Source of the DNA: Coriaria nepalensis
Taxonomy: Eukaryota; Streptophyta; Magnoliopsida; Cucurbitales; Coriariaceae
DNA: 64,000 nt
Direction of reading: 5' to 3'
NCBI GenBank assembly: GCA_027186245.1
Contig: CP114493.1
Span: 2,239,501 to 2,303,500 of the forward strand
Shown: piece by piece, positions 24,553 to 36,420 of the stretch
How the letters are laid out: each line of letters starts with the position of its first letter
Position numbering within the stretch: position 1 is the first letter of the stretch
The notes under the pieces: model-generated
The model's input: the letters and a program-made list of their open reading frames with translations, nothing else
Databases searched by the model: none
Told to the model about the DNA's origin: nothing
Made by a program: the position numbers and the translations under genes

Positions 24553-24672
24553 TTGCGGATAATTTAATTAACTATTTATAATTTTAATCCTCTTGCGGAT
24601 AATTTAATTAACTATTTATAATTTTAATCCTCTTGCGGATAATTTAATTAACTATTTATAATTTTAATCCTC
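24553..24672. repeat. 40-bp perfect tandem repeat, three copies
   Basis: Units start TTGCGGATAATTTAATTAAC at 24553, 24593 and 24633 and are identical. Copy B has one related unit near 43118, so the expansion occurred in copy A only. Confidence 0.96.
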
Positions 24673-24822
24673 TTGTACCAATATGAGATTATAGTCATAT
24701 AAATGAATTTGAAATTTTCTAATATTTATACACATTATTCAATAATAATACATGCACAACAATTATATAAAAAAATATCACTTTTATTAATATCACATGT
24801 TTTTAGGGCACCATGCTCAACA

Positions 24823-26565
24823 TGTACTTCTTGGGAGACCCTCGGTGAACGCCCTCGAAGAGGTGGTCTCAGTGTGACATTTGGAAATGAAGTTCCTAAT
24901 GAGAAATGGAATTCAAATAGTCTGAGGAAGCCAAAGAAAGTCAAGAGAATGTTGTGTTATCTCGCTAAAGGGAAAACATGTAATATAGGAAGATAATGTG
25001 ATGATACTAGACAAGTACGTCATGAGCCCCTTACCTTTTAAATCACTAGGGGAACCCGACCTAGGCAATATAGAGGCCATATGGCCAAGAGAGCAATTTC
25101 CCATAGGAGGTCCTCTCGAGCGTAGTACGACGATGCATCAATTAAACTAATCACTTTTATTTATTATTCAAAGTCATATCTAATTTAGTCTTCATATCTA
25201 GTGTAGTTCATTTCTTAAAATGTCATCGCAATATTCAAACAATAAATAAAATTTTATTTCGCAAAAAAAAATACTTGCATAAGAATACAACCCGTGCAGC
25301 CACAACAAAAAGAGGCATGCCCTCATTAAAAATAGCTGAGTAGAAAAGACCAAGTAGGTTGTCATGCTCTTAAAGAGCTCAGACCAAAGCTGTGGAACTT
25401 AATTGAGCCTCAAAACAAAACAAAAAAGTCAAAGAGATCTTGAAAACCCAACTACTAAAAAGAATCCATGTAGATCCAAAAGCTAAACCTTCGATTTAGT
25501 CGATCGAGAAAAATAAAATTGAAAAGACAATCAGTTTTTATTCTATATTCTATCAAACTCTCATTTTATAGTCACTGTACAACTCCTTATTTATGTGGGA
25601 ATTATAAATATTTTAATCATATTTATTATGATGTTCATGCAGAGTTCATAAAATTTGAAAGATGTTCATCTATAGACAGTTGGGAATGGACTTACTTTGC
25701 AGGGTAAATTTTTTTAAACACATTTTCATACTTAATTTTATGCTTTTATTGAGGGAAGCGCTTTTATTTACTTGAATATTTATTTTGTAAATGAAATGGA
25801 AGAATAGAAGGAGCTCTAGAAGAACATGGAGAAGTGTGAGGCTATAGAGAAAGAGAAAAAGAAAGTGAAACGGTAAATTTGTCTCTAATTTTTCCATAAC
25901 TGTTCGATTGAAATACTGAGATGTCTGAGGGTTCACAATCAACCCACACAAAACGTTGCTTTATTACTTTTAAAACTTACCAGATTTCCCTTAAAATTGG
26001 AAAAAGTTCAATTTAACCTCCCAAAATTTTAAAAACTTCAAAATTAAACCAACATTTTATTTTATTTTTTATTTTACAAAAGCAGGTGGGACTAGAGCCC
26101 TAGTAGTCCACACCTGACTCCGCCTCTATGAGCCGAAGGGATTAAAATCCGGTCCAATCTAGATCCGTGGCACCTTAGTCCAAATTAAGGTTCAATCTAT
26201 GGAGGCAATAGAAATTCAAGAAACTTTATTCTCCCTCAAATTCTCTATATTCATTATCTTATTATTACCATTTTCTTACTTAAACATATACACGCACGTG
26301 TGCTTAAGTTTTAGTCCAAACCTTCAAACAAGTCTATAAGTTGGAGAAGATTAAATGAAAGAAAAATTAACAATAACTTAGTTACATTGTTATTAAACTC
26401 TTTCTTTTTTTTTTTCTTTTTTCCTTTTTTTTTTTCTTTTTATTCTTTTTCAAACAATACTATAATTTTATAAACGAGAGTCATAGAGGAATCCTAAAAT
26501 CTAATCACATCTTGCTGTGACAGACTCACAGTACACAAAGGACTGGCACGTGCAGGGTGACGTTA
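24823..26565. other. Intergenic DNA, no gene seen
   Basis: 24830-25140 is less AT-rich and may be repeat debris. 25970-26128 is a repeat related to 30215-30390. A T-rich low-complexity stretch lies at 26400-26450. Two GGCACGTG G-box-like motifs at about 26546 and 26601 flank the 3' end of the small gene that follows. Confidence 0.55.
25970..26128. repeat. Repeat fragment ending in CCTGACTCCGCCTC, copy 1
   Basis: Similar in order and spacing to 30215-30390: a fading AT-rich lead (GATTTCC, AAATTT), then a GC-rich tail (GCCCTAGTAG...CTCCGCC versus GCCCCAGTAG...CTCCGCCC). Likely remnants of one transposon family common in plants; the class is not determined. Confidence 0.6.
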
Positions 26566-27012
26566 TTAATGCCCTTTCATGGTGAGATAACCAGGCAATG
26601 GACTGGCACGTGGCGAACGAAGGGGAGCAGTGCTCATCTGCTTCCCGTTACTATCGTAATAAATCACACCCGAGAAATCCAACGGCTGACACTTATCCCC
26701 CATCAAGATCGTCTTCTGCCACACCCCTTCGTCGTCTCCCCACTCGTCTTCTTTCGTCGTGGTCCCACCCATCTTCTTCCTGTGGACCCACGCCATCGCC
26801 GTGTTGCTTATGTTCTTCAGAAGCTGTTTCCCCCCTGGGCGAGCTGGAGAGGCCGTCGATCGAGCCGCCTTCGGACTCAGCTTCCTCGCTAATCGGCTCG
26901 CTTGTTTCAACCATAGCGCCGGTAGGGATGATATTGAATTAATCAAAGCGAGGTTTCTCTTCGGCGTGCCCGGAATGGTGCCGGAGCTCCGTTCCAGTGT
27001 GGTGATGACCAT
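26566..27012 (-). CDS. Uncharacterised plant-specific protein with C-terminal RSPRASPLPGY block
   Basis: Single-exon frame of 148 residues from the ATG at 27012. The in-frame upstream Met at 27216 is unlikely because 27013-27216 is A/T-rich, and a TATA-like CTATATAG...CCTATATATGC at about 27131-27149 lies within it. The N-terminal half is basic and Ala/Ser-rich (KQASRLARKLSPKAARS). The C-terminal half has EWGDDEGVWQKTILMGDKC, then FSGVIYYDSNGK and RSPRASPLPGY. I recall this tail as conserved in an unnamed family of small plant proteins. No signal peptide or membrane segment stands out. GC content is clearly higher than its surroundings, as expected of a coding island. Function unknown. Confidence 0.82.
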   Translation of the reverse strand: MVITTLERSSGTIPGTPKRNLALINSISSLPALWLKQASRLARKLSPKAARSTASPARPGGKQLLKNISNTAMAWVHRKKMGGTTTKEDEWGDDEGVWQKTILMGDKCQPLDFSGVIYYDSNGKQMSTAPLRSPRASPLPGYLTMKGH

Positions 27013-30000
27013 AGTTAAGTTCCGGAGAGAGGCCTCGGGTACGTTTTTCCTACGCTTTTTATTTTTCTCCTTTCTTCCTTCTTTTTTATATGCATGTATG
27101 AGTTTTGCGCTTTGGCTTTGATTTTTGCATATATAGGCTATATAGCCAGTGTGCCTTTTGACGTGCTCGAGTTGACTTTCAATCTTTTTTAGTTGACTAA
27201 ACTTTTTTCTTTTCAATTTTTTAATTTGGTAAATCTCAAAACAATAAGAAAAAAAAAAAACCTTAAAAAGAGCGGGGTTAAAAAATATATTGAGAAATAC
27301 AAAAATACAAAAATTATAAGAATAAAATATATAAAATTTAAGTGAAAAATATGTATATTTAATAAGATTTAAATAAATAATAAATAAAATTAAAATATTT
27401 ATTCTGTTTTATTTTATTTAAATTTTATATAAATTTAAAATTTCTTTTTGTAAAATTTAATTTTAAAAAATGGGGAAAATTTGTAGGCGACCACTCTCCA
27501 CTCTTATCCATCCTTGTCTCATCTAATCTTAATGATTAATTATTAAACAGAAGAATGATTATATTAATTCACTAATATAATATTTAATATTATTTTTTAA
27601 TTCAAATTGGATATTAAAAATTGGAGGGAAAAGAAGTTGGTCTTCGCCGCTGTATAATATTTATTCGTTGTAGTTGAGTCTTTGACTTTCATTGTTCCTG
27701 ACCCCACTCAGACTTGGCCAATCAATGGACTTAGTCTCTCGCCTTTCAATTGCTTCTTTTGTTTGACCCCACATAATTTTTAGTTATTTTTTTCATTTTC
27801 TTTAAATAGTTATTTTCTTAAATCTTTTCCATGTAATTCATAACTTTCTTTATTTTCATTTTTTCCTCGAAATTCCTCGAGTGCTATTTGGGTTATGGGG
27901 GGGCAAAATCGTAATTCAAATTCCATTTTATATTATACACATATACGATATATAATCTATGATATAGTTTTTCAAAGTAAATATATTCGAATACACAAAT
28001 GATATTAGGATATAAGATTTTTTTAATGGATGTGATGTCAATTCCTTTTTTAATCCTGACTCGGTCATTTTATTTTTATTTTTGCCCAAAGGGACTCGGT
28101 CATTCAAGAATACCAATTTGAGTGTATAAATATACTAAACGACGACGTTAAAAATAAGATCAATTAGCTACGATTAATCTATGATTTTATTTTTTAAAAT
28201 TTTAATTTAAATAAGGTTTTACTCATGGACATTGTAAGAAAAATGAGTAACATATTTCCAACGTTTTTCAAGAAAATTAAAAATTATCATCAATTTTAAG
28301 ATTGGAGATGCCATCATCAATTAAAAATAACCGAGCTTAATTTATTTAAAGCATCACTTAGAAAATTGAGATATAAAACTAAACTCGATATTTTTTACAC
28401 AAATACTTGTATAAAAGATTATTATAAATAAATAAAAAATGTAATTTAATATTTTAGAGAAAGATAGTATAAACGTTCGTATGATACACTAATCCAATTT
28501 TTAATGACCACTAAAAGGGAATTACGGTAATCATATTTGTCACACCTAAGGTATTCGATGAATCAAATCAAAGGTTTTTTTTTTTTTTTTTTTTTTTTTA
28601 AGATAAGAGTTTTAACGTGTGGCTCTTGATTTTGAATTCGGATTTTTACTCTATTTTTTTGAGTTCTTACCACTAAAACCAACCCTTGGGTATTAATAAA
28701 TCAAGGCTTTAAGGGTACATTTGGTGAGAATGAAATAATTTTTCATTTAGTTTTATTGTTTAGTTTGAAGATTAATGAAGTGTAAATAAAAAAATCATTA
28801 TCACTTTAATAAAAAAAAAATAATTCTTTTATTTTTATCGAAATATATATTTTTTTTATAGGAATCAATCTAGTTATTTATTTATATAAAATATTTTATA
28901 TATTTTTTCAAAATTGATATTATATATAAGTTAAGTGGGCAAAAATATATAATAAAGGTATATTTATAAAAATTTAGTTTTAGCAAGTGGGCAATTTCCC
29001 TTATCCACCGTATTTCCGACCTTACACGTGTATGCTTGTCGTCAATCTAGTTCGAGTGTTGGAATAACCTTTTGAACTCGCGTGTAATCCGGATCAAATA
29101 CGTCAAAATACACCAATTAGAGCTGGTCATCTTAAAGTTGATAGGTCAAATGCTTAGGAAAACACAATGAAAATTCTATGTTTATGTTTATATAACTTCC
29201 GAGTGGTTGGAAGGTGATGAGCTAGTTAATTTGGTCGGAACTCATTAAGCATAAAATCCATTGGAAAAATGGGGCCAAGTAGGTTACCTTCCATTTCCAT
29301 TACGTAATTGATTTATAACTAAACAATCAACTAGTTAAAATTGTGAGCACAAGAAAGGAAATAGGTGACCACTGATTACATTAGTATACACTTCACGAAA
29401 AATATTAATAAGATCACGATAGAGACTTAGAGATAATGAAGAAAAGGTAAGGAAAGGGATACGGAATGAACAAGAAATTACTTTGTAGAATCTTATTAAA
29501 TCACATTCCAAAAAAAGTGTTTTAAAATGGGTTTGATTAAAAATGGTTAGGTTGTTAAAATAGAACGTTAATTTTTTAACAGAATCTTAAATAAGAATCT
29601 AAATTTAATTTATGAAATTTAAAAATCAAATTTTTAAAATGGAATAAATAATAGAATTGTTTAATTTTTTTTTTGAAGGAAATCTTAAATATGGAACTAA
29701 ATCTAGATTATGAAACTTAAAAAATATAAATCTAATTTTATAAACTTAAAAAATATTATATAAAATGAAATATATCAAAAAAAAAAATTATGAATAATAA
29801 AAAAGTTCTCTCTATCTTCTAATATATTATTATTATTATTATTCTATTTGTATTTTCAATTATGAAATATTATATATTTTACAATAATTAGTTACTTTTC
29901 TTTTATCAAGTATTTTAGAATGAATGATGAAACTTGTTAGTTTTCTTAGTTTTCAACATTTTAAATGACTTAGTATTTATTCAAAGCATATTATTTCATG

Positions 30001-30214
30001 GTTTAAAGATCATAGGAGTCTACTAAAATTCTTATTTTAAACTTAATTTGTAATTTGAAGAGTTCATTTAAGAATTTTGAAATCCTCTTTGAAAGCTATG
30101 GATATGTATTTATGTATTTATTTGAAAGCTAGGTCAGAAGGAAGGAGACGTCAGACGTGGTGGAGGTTGAGCAAGGAGCTTCTGTAAGATGGCTGGAGGC
30201 GAAAAAACTTGTTA
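27013..30214. other. AT-rich intergenic DNA and promoter of the small gene
   Basis: The minus-strand TATA-like motif lies at about 27131-27149. Beyond it are low-complexity AT-rich tracts, a T-run of about 27 near 28575-28600, and no recognisable coding sequence. Confidence 0.55.
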
Positions 30215-30390
30215 AAAATTCTTATTGTAACTTTTACGTTTTAAAAATTACGAGATTTCCTCATAAAAATCGAAATTTCATTTTATACACCAAAGTTTAA
30301 AAAAAATTTCAAAATTTAAGCCTACTTTAAATATTAAAAAAAGCTTGGGGGCCACAGCCCCAGTAGAGCCCCACATGGCTCCGCCCCTCC
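30215..30390. repeat. Repeat fragment ending in TGGCTCCGCCCCTCC, copy 2
   Basis: AT-rich lead, then the GC-rich tail GGGGGCCACAGCCCCAGTAG...GGCTCCGCCCC. Related to 25970-26128. Confidence 0.65.
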
Positions 30391-31600
30391 TTATTGTAAA
30401 GTAACTCTTTCATATGAAGTTTATTTTTTCGATTTAAATATGACTTAAGTTTTGATCCGGGGAGTTGAATATTGAGTATGTTATTTGTCAACGGGGGTTA
30501 AGATTAGAGTACCCAACTGTTTTGATCCGGTCAATGACAATTGTTTATTAGAGCACCCAAAATTACAAGGGTTAAAGTTCTTTGGAACTCGTTTCTATTT
30601 TAGTAAAATTGATTTTTTACTTACATAAAAACTTAAAAATTCTACATGTCTATAACATATTGAATGCGTCGAGACTCTTGAATTGGGGCATCAGAATAGC
30701 TGCTGGTAATAAATTGCATTTTATGCTCTTTATCTTTCGTACCCAAATATTATGATGTTTATGAGACTATCTTGAGATGAAAAGAAATGGGTATAGCCGC
30801 ATAGGAATATGCTGTCAACTGTCATGTTGTAGTTAGACAATTTTCGAATATCAAATCTACCTTTTTGTGATCTATATACCTACTAAAATAACGTGCCAAA
30901 TTTTGGTGCAAACTAGAACAAAGTGTCCTTTTTCTACCTCTCATGGTGGAATTAGCCTAGATGAAAAAGTTTCATAGTTGTTACCAACCGTACATAGTGC
31001 TTAGTGGGAATTAGGAAGTTTAAGCTTTAATATAATTCATGTCGCCATATTGATCGTTCTTACTACTCCGCGTGTCTCATATATATTGACTTTACATAAT
31101 GAAAAGCCAAACAAAAGTGTGAACTTCCAACTTGCAAGTCAACGATAACGAAGGGGAAGGAGATGCATTTTTTGGACATGACAAAAGTTCCACTTGCTTG
31201 ATAAGTGGGTTAGGATCAACCACCCAAGTAAGTGGGATGGGGCTTAAGACAATACTGTTACATTTATCATTTCTAAGAGTACTTAGGCAGCGACATCTCA
31301 TTTACGTATATGAATTAACTTTCATTTATTTATTATAATGGTTGATCAGTATATATTTGTTGATGCTAGAAAAATCATTGACACATTGCGAAAGATATCT
31401 AAGTTATAGAATTAAAATAAATATAAATCAAGTAGTAATGATTAGTCCAACCGATTAAATATAGATTCAGTTAAGAAATAGTAAAGTTTAATTGACACGG
31501 AATATTTGACTTAGACAAAATTCGGCTCCTTCAAGACAATTAAAACATCATAATGATTAATAATATGACATAAAAAATAATCATAGATTGCTTACTTGGA
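30391..31600. other. Intergenic DNA, no gene seen
   Basis: Overlapping opposite-strand open frames at 31092-31338 share no domain that I recognise. Confidence 0.5.
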
Positions 31601-32889
31601 GATCAATCTCAACCGTTCGGAATATGACAAATTAAAATTTCATCTGATGAGGGATTTGATTTCGCCCTCCATCTGATGCTTTCGGCCGAAATGACCTTGG
31701 ACTAATGGGATTCGGCCGAACATATCGGAGGAATCAGTCGAAGGAAAAACTAGTTGAATAGAGAAATAATGTTTTCTTAAAAAATGGTAAGAATGACCCA
31801 TTCAACCCAATTTTCTGCCATGAGCATTCATTGACCAAAAATAAAGGGGTTTGTAACAATTCAACCAAAATGTATAGGCAAAGAGAAGAATTTCGACCAA
31901 GTTTGATTGGTTAGTCAAAAACTAAACCACCCTTCCCTAAAAAGTAGAAAAAGTCACTCATTCGTCCTTGCTCTCAACAAACTACGAGCTTGAGCCAAAA
32001 TTCATAGGGAAAAGAGAGATTTTTAGCATTATTTGGTGAGAAATTGGAGAGAGAAGTTAGGACAACCTACAAAGGTGGATTTGGTGCCTAAAATAGGGAT
32101 AGTAGGTTTTGAATTTGATTTTATTACGAGAGTTTCATCCATAATTTGCCTATAAATAGTAGGCTTGGTGGAAGGCAAAAGGAAGCAATTAACGCTTGAT
32201 CAAAACACACAATAAAGACACAACGCTTCAATTAAGTTCCTCTACTGGTCCGTCCGATCAATACTTATTTTATTTATTTTTCCCTCCGAGAAATATGTCT
32301 TTATTTCCTTAAGATTAGTTCTTAGGAACAATGATCACCGGGACCTCATCCGAGTGATAGTCTTAATCTATTATTCACAGATAAGACGCTTGTGTCTCTT
32401 ACCTTATTCTTTAAAGTTATTTCATTTATCATTTCTTAGGAATAGAGATAATTTAGATTTAATTATTTTTTGTAGTGTAGGTGTGTTATTTAGATTTTAC
32501 TTTGCTCATTGTTCTTAATTAATTCATCTTTTCAAACATTTATTTCCATTATTGTTGTTTATATTCATTTCATTTTGTAGCATTTAATTGAATTTCTCGT
32601 CATTAGATATATTGAAAAGAAAGTTGGACTTAGATTAGCCTCAAATCATTCTCATATTCATCATAGTATTTAAATTAATTTCAGTAGCAATCGGCTGTGC
32701 ATTTAATTATATTTATTTGGTTTCAATATTAATAGTGTGAAATCCTCCTTAAATTTCTAGCACGCCTGCTAATTTATTTGTTTATTTATTTCATTTACTT
32801 GCATTTATTACTAGTAATATATATTTATCATCGTATGATTCTCGAGGTCAAAGCTGATTATGTGGCGGCATATTTTTTTGACGTCAATA
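31600..32889 (+). mobile_element. Ty3/gypsy LTR (5' LTR of element G2)
   Basis: Same architecture as the G1 LTR: CGGCCGAA/TTCGGCC motifs near 31680-31720, TATA box TTGCCTATAAATAG at 32146-32159, end at GACGTCAATA followed by the primer-site-like sequence. The start is uncertain by about 200 bp. Confidence 0.55.
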
Positions 32890-32909
32890 AATTGACACGC
32901 CTGGTGGGA
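32890..32909 (+). other. Primer-binding-site-like sequence of gypsy element G2
   Basis: ATTGACACGCCTGGTGGGAA, the same signature as at 10631. Confidence 0.6.
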
Positions 32910-33371
32910 ATTTTTACGATTAAGTTGTTAGAAGTCCACCAAATAGTGCGACCATTACGGAGTCATGGTCAGGATCCTGTATTAAGGAAGTATTCACTAT
33001 CCCATCCGATCGATTATCCAAATATTAGCTCGAATAAGTGGAACCGGTTGCTCCACCTTTGATATAGCCCCTAAGAATATTCAGAGATAGCCGGATGAAG
33101 AAGCCACCTCAACCCCTGGTGTAAGAGCCGTCCGAAATCCAATTTGGCTACAGGTACAAAAGTCCAGCTTATCAGACTTACTAATAATTTGACTTATCGA
33201 ACAGTTAGATGATGTCGAAGCACAGTCAAAAAAGACAACGACTTACTTTCTCGACCATTTAGAACAACTCAGTCAATATCAACTACTAATTGAGCCACTG
33301 TACCCACCACCACAATAGGATTGTTGTGGAGGACATTTGGACGGCCAGATCCGACGACCAATTTTTGAGGT

Positions 33372-34070
33372 TTGTGGTCCTTTAGGTGTAAGAGCCGATC
33401 AAAGAGAAATTTTGGTGGTCATCCCCACCTAAAAGACGTGATATTTGGCGATGCCTACCTAGCTCGGTTCAAGCAACAACATAACAGACACCCTATCACT
33501 CTCCCCTTACCTGAGTTCATAAAGTTAACCATTAACAAACCCGATATCAGGCTTCACAAGAAGTTTGAAGGGATGAAAATTTTGGGATTTCTTCGAGCAA
33601 TCGATAAAAGCGTCCTCGTATGACAAGTTTTTTAAAGAAGAGGCCCAACGAAAGAGTGCTTCCATGGGAACCTACTACTAGTAATTCACTTTCGAAGTTA
33701 GAATAGTCGAGATAATCAGAAGAGATAAACCAGTAGTTATCCTAGCCTCAAGTAAGTCAATTGGCCGATATACCATAAAACGCTATCCTCATAAGAAAGG
33801 CAAGGTTTATTCCTGTAATCTCTCGAAAGCAGACGAAAATTTTGATATCTTGCTAAAAAGCAAGAAGTTGAAAATCCCTCCAACCATAAACTATCTTCGG
33901 CCGACGAAGTACAAGAAAATGATTATTGTATGTTCCATAAGTCATACTACCATTGGACAAACGATTGTATCACTTTCACATAGTGCATTCAAGATCGAAG
34001 AGAAAAGGGCCTTTTGATCTTTGAGCCACCCCCTTCAGTGGGAGTGGAATCAAATCCTTTTCCATGCACC
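33372..34070 (+). pseudogene. Ty3/gypsy gag remnant (G2)
   Basis: One frame holds 33372-33620 (DAYLARFKQQHNRHPITLPL, then RLHKKFEGMKILGFLRAIDK). Further on, near 33910-34010, is the gag C-terminal finger-like block ENDYCMFHKSYYHWTNDC and then DRREKGLLIFEP. Several stops and shifts lie between. Protease and RT were not found downstream. Confidence 0.7.
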
Positions 34071-34176
34071 ATTAACACGAAAATTATAGATATTTGACCG
34101 CTTATGAATCAGTGAAGGGAAATTTCAAACATGGATAAATGAGATTATTCCTAAATCAAAAATCAGAATACTTCTT

Positions 34177-34480
34177 CATAAGTCATAATTGTTAGTTTAC
34201 TCTAGAGGTCGATAGGGTCGAAGGCCATCGACCCGTAGAGTGCACTCATAAGTCATAATTGTTAGTTTACTTTACAGGTCGATGGGGTCGAAGGCCTTCG
34301 ACCCATGAGTAAACTAGCAGTTATGATTTTATGACTTATGAGCATACTAGCATAACTGCTAGTTTACTGTACGTGTAAAGTAAACTAGCTGTTATGACTT
34401 ATGATTGCTAGTTTACTCTATGATTCAATGGCCTTCGACATCATCGACCCGTTGAGTAAATTAGCATTTATGACTTATAG
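34177..34480. repeat. Nested palindromes and 70-bp direct repeats
   Basis: CATAAGTCATAATTGTTAGT begins both at 34177 and 34247. The second unit pairs with AGTAAACTAGCAGTTATGA...ATGACTTATG (34308-34340). Inside it lies a perfect 20-bp palindrome GGGTCGAAGGCCTTCGACCC (34285-34304). Further partial copies reach 34480. Confidence 0.93.
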
Positions 34481-34599
34481 GTCTATCTACTTCACTAAAA
34501 GTCTAGAACAACATAACATCATCGTCAATACTTAGTAGTTATTAAATAAACGGAAGCATATATCCATTTCAATTTGTAGTTATTAATGATAATGAAGTT

Positions 34600-34910
34600 C
34601 TTTTGTATTATAAAATCTCTTTATTGAATCGAAAAATTTATTTAATATGTAATATGACTAAGTTCAAAAATAAAAAAAAACCCAAAAAATCTATTTCTAG
34701 GTCGTATATGAATTCGAGCTTGGGTCGAGCCGAAGAATTTATGGCATGGCTCGGGCCGCTTGCACGCAGGGCCGGGCGGGCCCAAATTGCCACCTCGATT
34801 GCAAATATGGAGTCTCAGGCTATGCAAGAAAGTTATGCCAGAGCCAAGGTTGACCATGAACGAGAGAAGGTCGAACTGGAGGCTTAGAAGAAATGGCTAA
34901 GGATAAAGTG
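34600..34910 (+). pseudogene. Helical protein fragment within G2
   Basis: A frame at 34603-34887 encodes MESQAMQESYARAKVDHERE, a charged, coiled-coil-like stretch. It is GC-richer than its flanks. It probably belongs to the gypsy element, but no family was recognised. Confidence 0.35.
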
Positions 34911-35044
34911 AGTCATTCCAAGAAATTTAAGATGAGGACCGACCCTACCACAAATGGAAATAGCTCTACCTTCGACCCCCATTGCCGACTCATGTCCAAA
35001 CTCAACAGGGGCCGAATTGAATGGCATCCGGATTGCATGGTCGA

Positions 35045-35213
35045 CCCCTTCGACACTTAAGGTTACTATGTGGGTCGATGAGTCTTTTGAACGACCAGTT
35101 GAGTATTTCAGTACAGAGTCTAACCCCTTCGACACTTAGGGTTACTATGTGGGTCGATGAGTCTTTTGAACACATGTCGACCAGTCGAGTATTTCAGTAC
35201 AGAGTCTAAAACT
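35045..35213. repeat. 79-bp tandem duplication with GGGTCGATG motif
   Basis: CCCCTTCGACACTTAAGGTT (35045) and CCCCTTCGACACTTAGGGTT (35124) start two copies that both run to CAGTACAGAGTCTAA. The second copy carries a 6-bp insertion, ACATGT. Confidence 0.92.
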
Positions 35214-35899
35214 CTCATATCTGAAATACTTTACGGATCGATCAGAGAGTATTTCAGAAGACCCATAGACTCATAGAGTAACTCTAAGGGTCGAAGGTCT
35301 CTTCACAAGGCCGAGTCCTTTCAATCCGTAGAGTAACTACAAGGGTTGAAGGGCCTCTAAGAGTTGATGTAACTCATATGCAACTCTAAAGGACAAATGA
35401 TCCTTCGACTTTGAGAGTAACTTAGATTACATGTCAGCCGAAGGGTTCTTCACATGTCAGTTTATGCATCTTAAACTGATATCTCATATGTCGATAATTT
35501 CATATATCCTACCAGTTCTAGTCATCAGGAGTTTTCAAAATACACTGACTTTGTTTTCAAGAGAGAATGAATTCGTGACTTCCAACGAGTTCGTAAACTT
35601 GAATGAGTTCATTAATGAAGGTTAAAATGAAGTTTCGAAAGTATGTTAATGGAGAGGGGGGTATGCAAGAAAGAAGAAAACATAAGCAAGAAGGGGTGGA
35701 AAGAACAAAAAATTAAAAAATACGAGGGTTACCAGGTTAAATGTGGTGACCCACATGTTTTAAAACGCAATTCGTTTCTGGACCGACGTGGCTTGCCCAG
35801 AGATATCGGATCTGCATAGACGACTAGAATTATACTGACTATATAGATGTCATGCAATCCGGTCGCTATTCAATCCGACCCCAACTCAAAATGCTCTCT

Positions 35900-36420
35900 A
35901 GCCTCCTATTCTTGATAAGTTAAAATCACCTCTGACTCCTATATCGGTGACTGATATTGGTCCACTATGGGTAGAAAACATCACTTCCTTGCAGACCCAG
36001 ACCAATGATGGTAGCACGGCCCCTGTTCCCCACATCACTTGTGCGTCCCTAAGGGAGTATGTCAAATGGATTCCCGGGTTGATTCCTGCTCGGGACATCC
36101 CGATTCCCCAACTCAGTCTCCATGACATGGTGGAAGAGGTCACTTCTAATTTGGTTAAGATACGTTTTATTTCACCCTTTTTCATTATGAATCGAGTGTC
36201 TGGGACTTATACGTCACACCTTCTTTTTGTAGACCCTGCTCATTTCCTCGGCTATTAATGCTTCTTCTCTTTCTGCCGATCCAAGTGAAACTTCTAAGTT
36301 GCAAAAAGAAATTGAGGACTTGAAATCAACGGCGTCCTTAAAACAGAAGTAGCTTGCTGAGGTACAATCTAAGAAGATGAACTTCGAGAAAAAGCACCGT
36401 GCTGTGCCATTTATACCTCT
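35900..36420 (+). pseudogene. Retroelement-like coiled-coil frame remnant
   Basis: Plus-strand frame 35947-36258 (TDIGPLWVENITSLQTQ, LHDMVEEVTSNLVKIRF) followed, after a shift, by ETSKLQKEIEDLKSTASLKQ and EVQSKKMNFEKKHRA. Base composition is higher in GC than the flanks. It is likely the 3' coding part of gypsy element G2, but it could be a decayed host gene piece. Confidence 0.4.

Larger units (their letters stand above)
22606..24822. mobile_element. LTR-like repeat, copy A
   Basis: From about 23370 to 24822 it aligns, same orientation, with copy B (39540-39690 plus 41945-43321). Shared stretches include CATGAAGAAGGTTTGGATTC-type, TGATCTGCATATGATCATCT and CTTGCATTCATAATGCTAG. It ends CACCATGCTCAACA, a TG...CA-type LTR terminus. 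Upstream parts (22606-23370) are not shared and contain a TATA-like CCTATAAATTGG near 22806 and ~66-73-bp imperfect tandem units (23128-23270). It may be the 3' LTR of element C2. Confidence 0.6.

Noticed and set aside
26541..26555. GGCACGTGCA similar to the 3' end of miR164
   Set aside because: Only ten bases match and no hairpin partner is present; better seen as a G-box-like motif.
26759..27121. Plus-strand frame overlapping the small gene
   Set aside because: The minus frame has the conserved C-terminal block; this one is its shadow.
31092..31338. Opposite-strand frames of about 70 residues
   Set aside because: Both occupy the same DNA, with no domain and no splice context.
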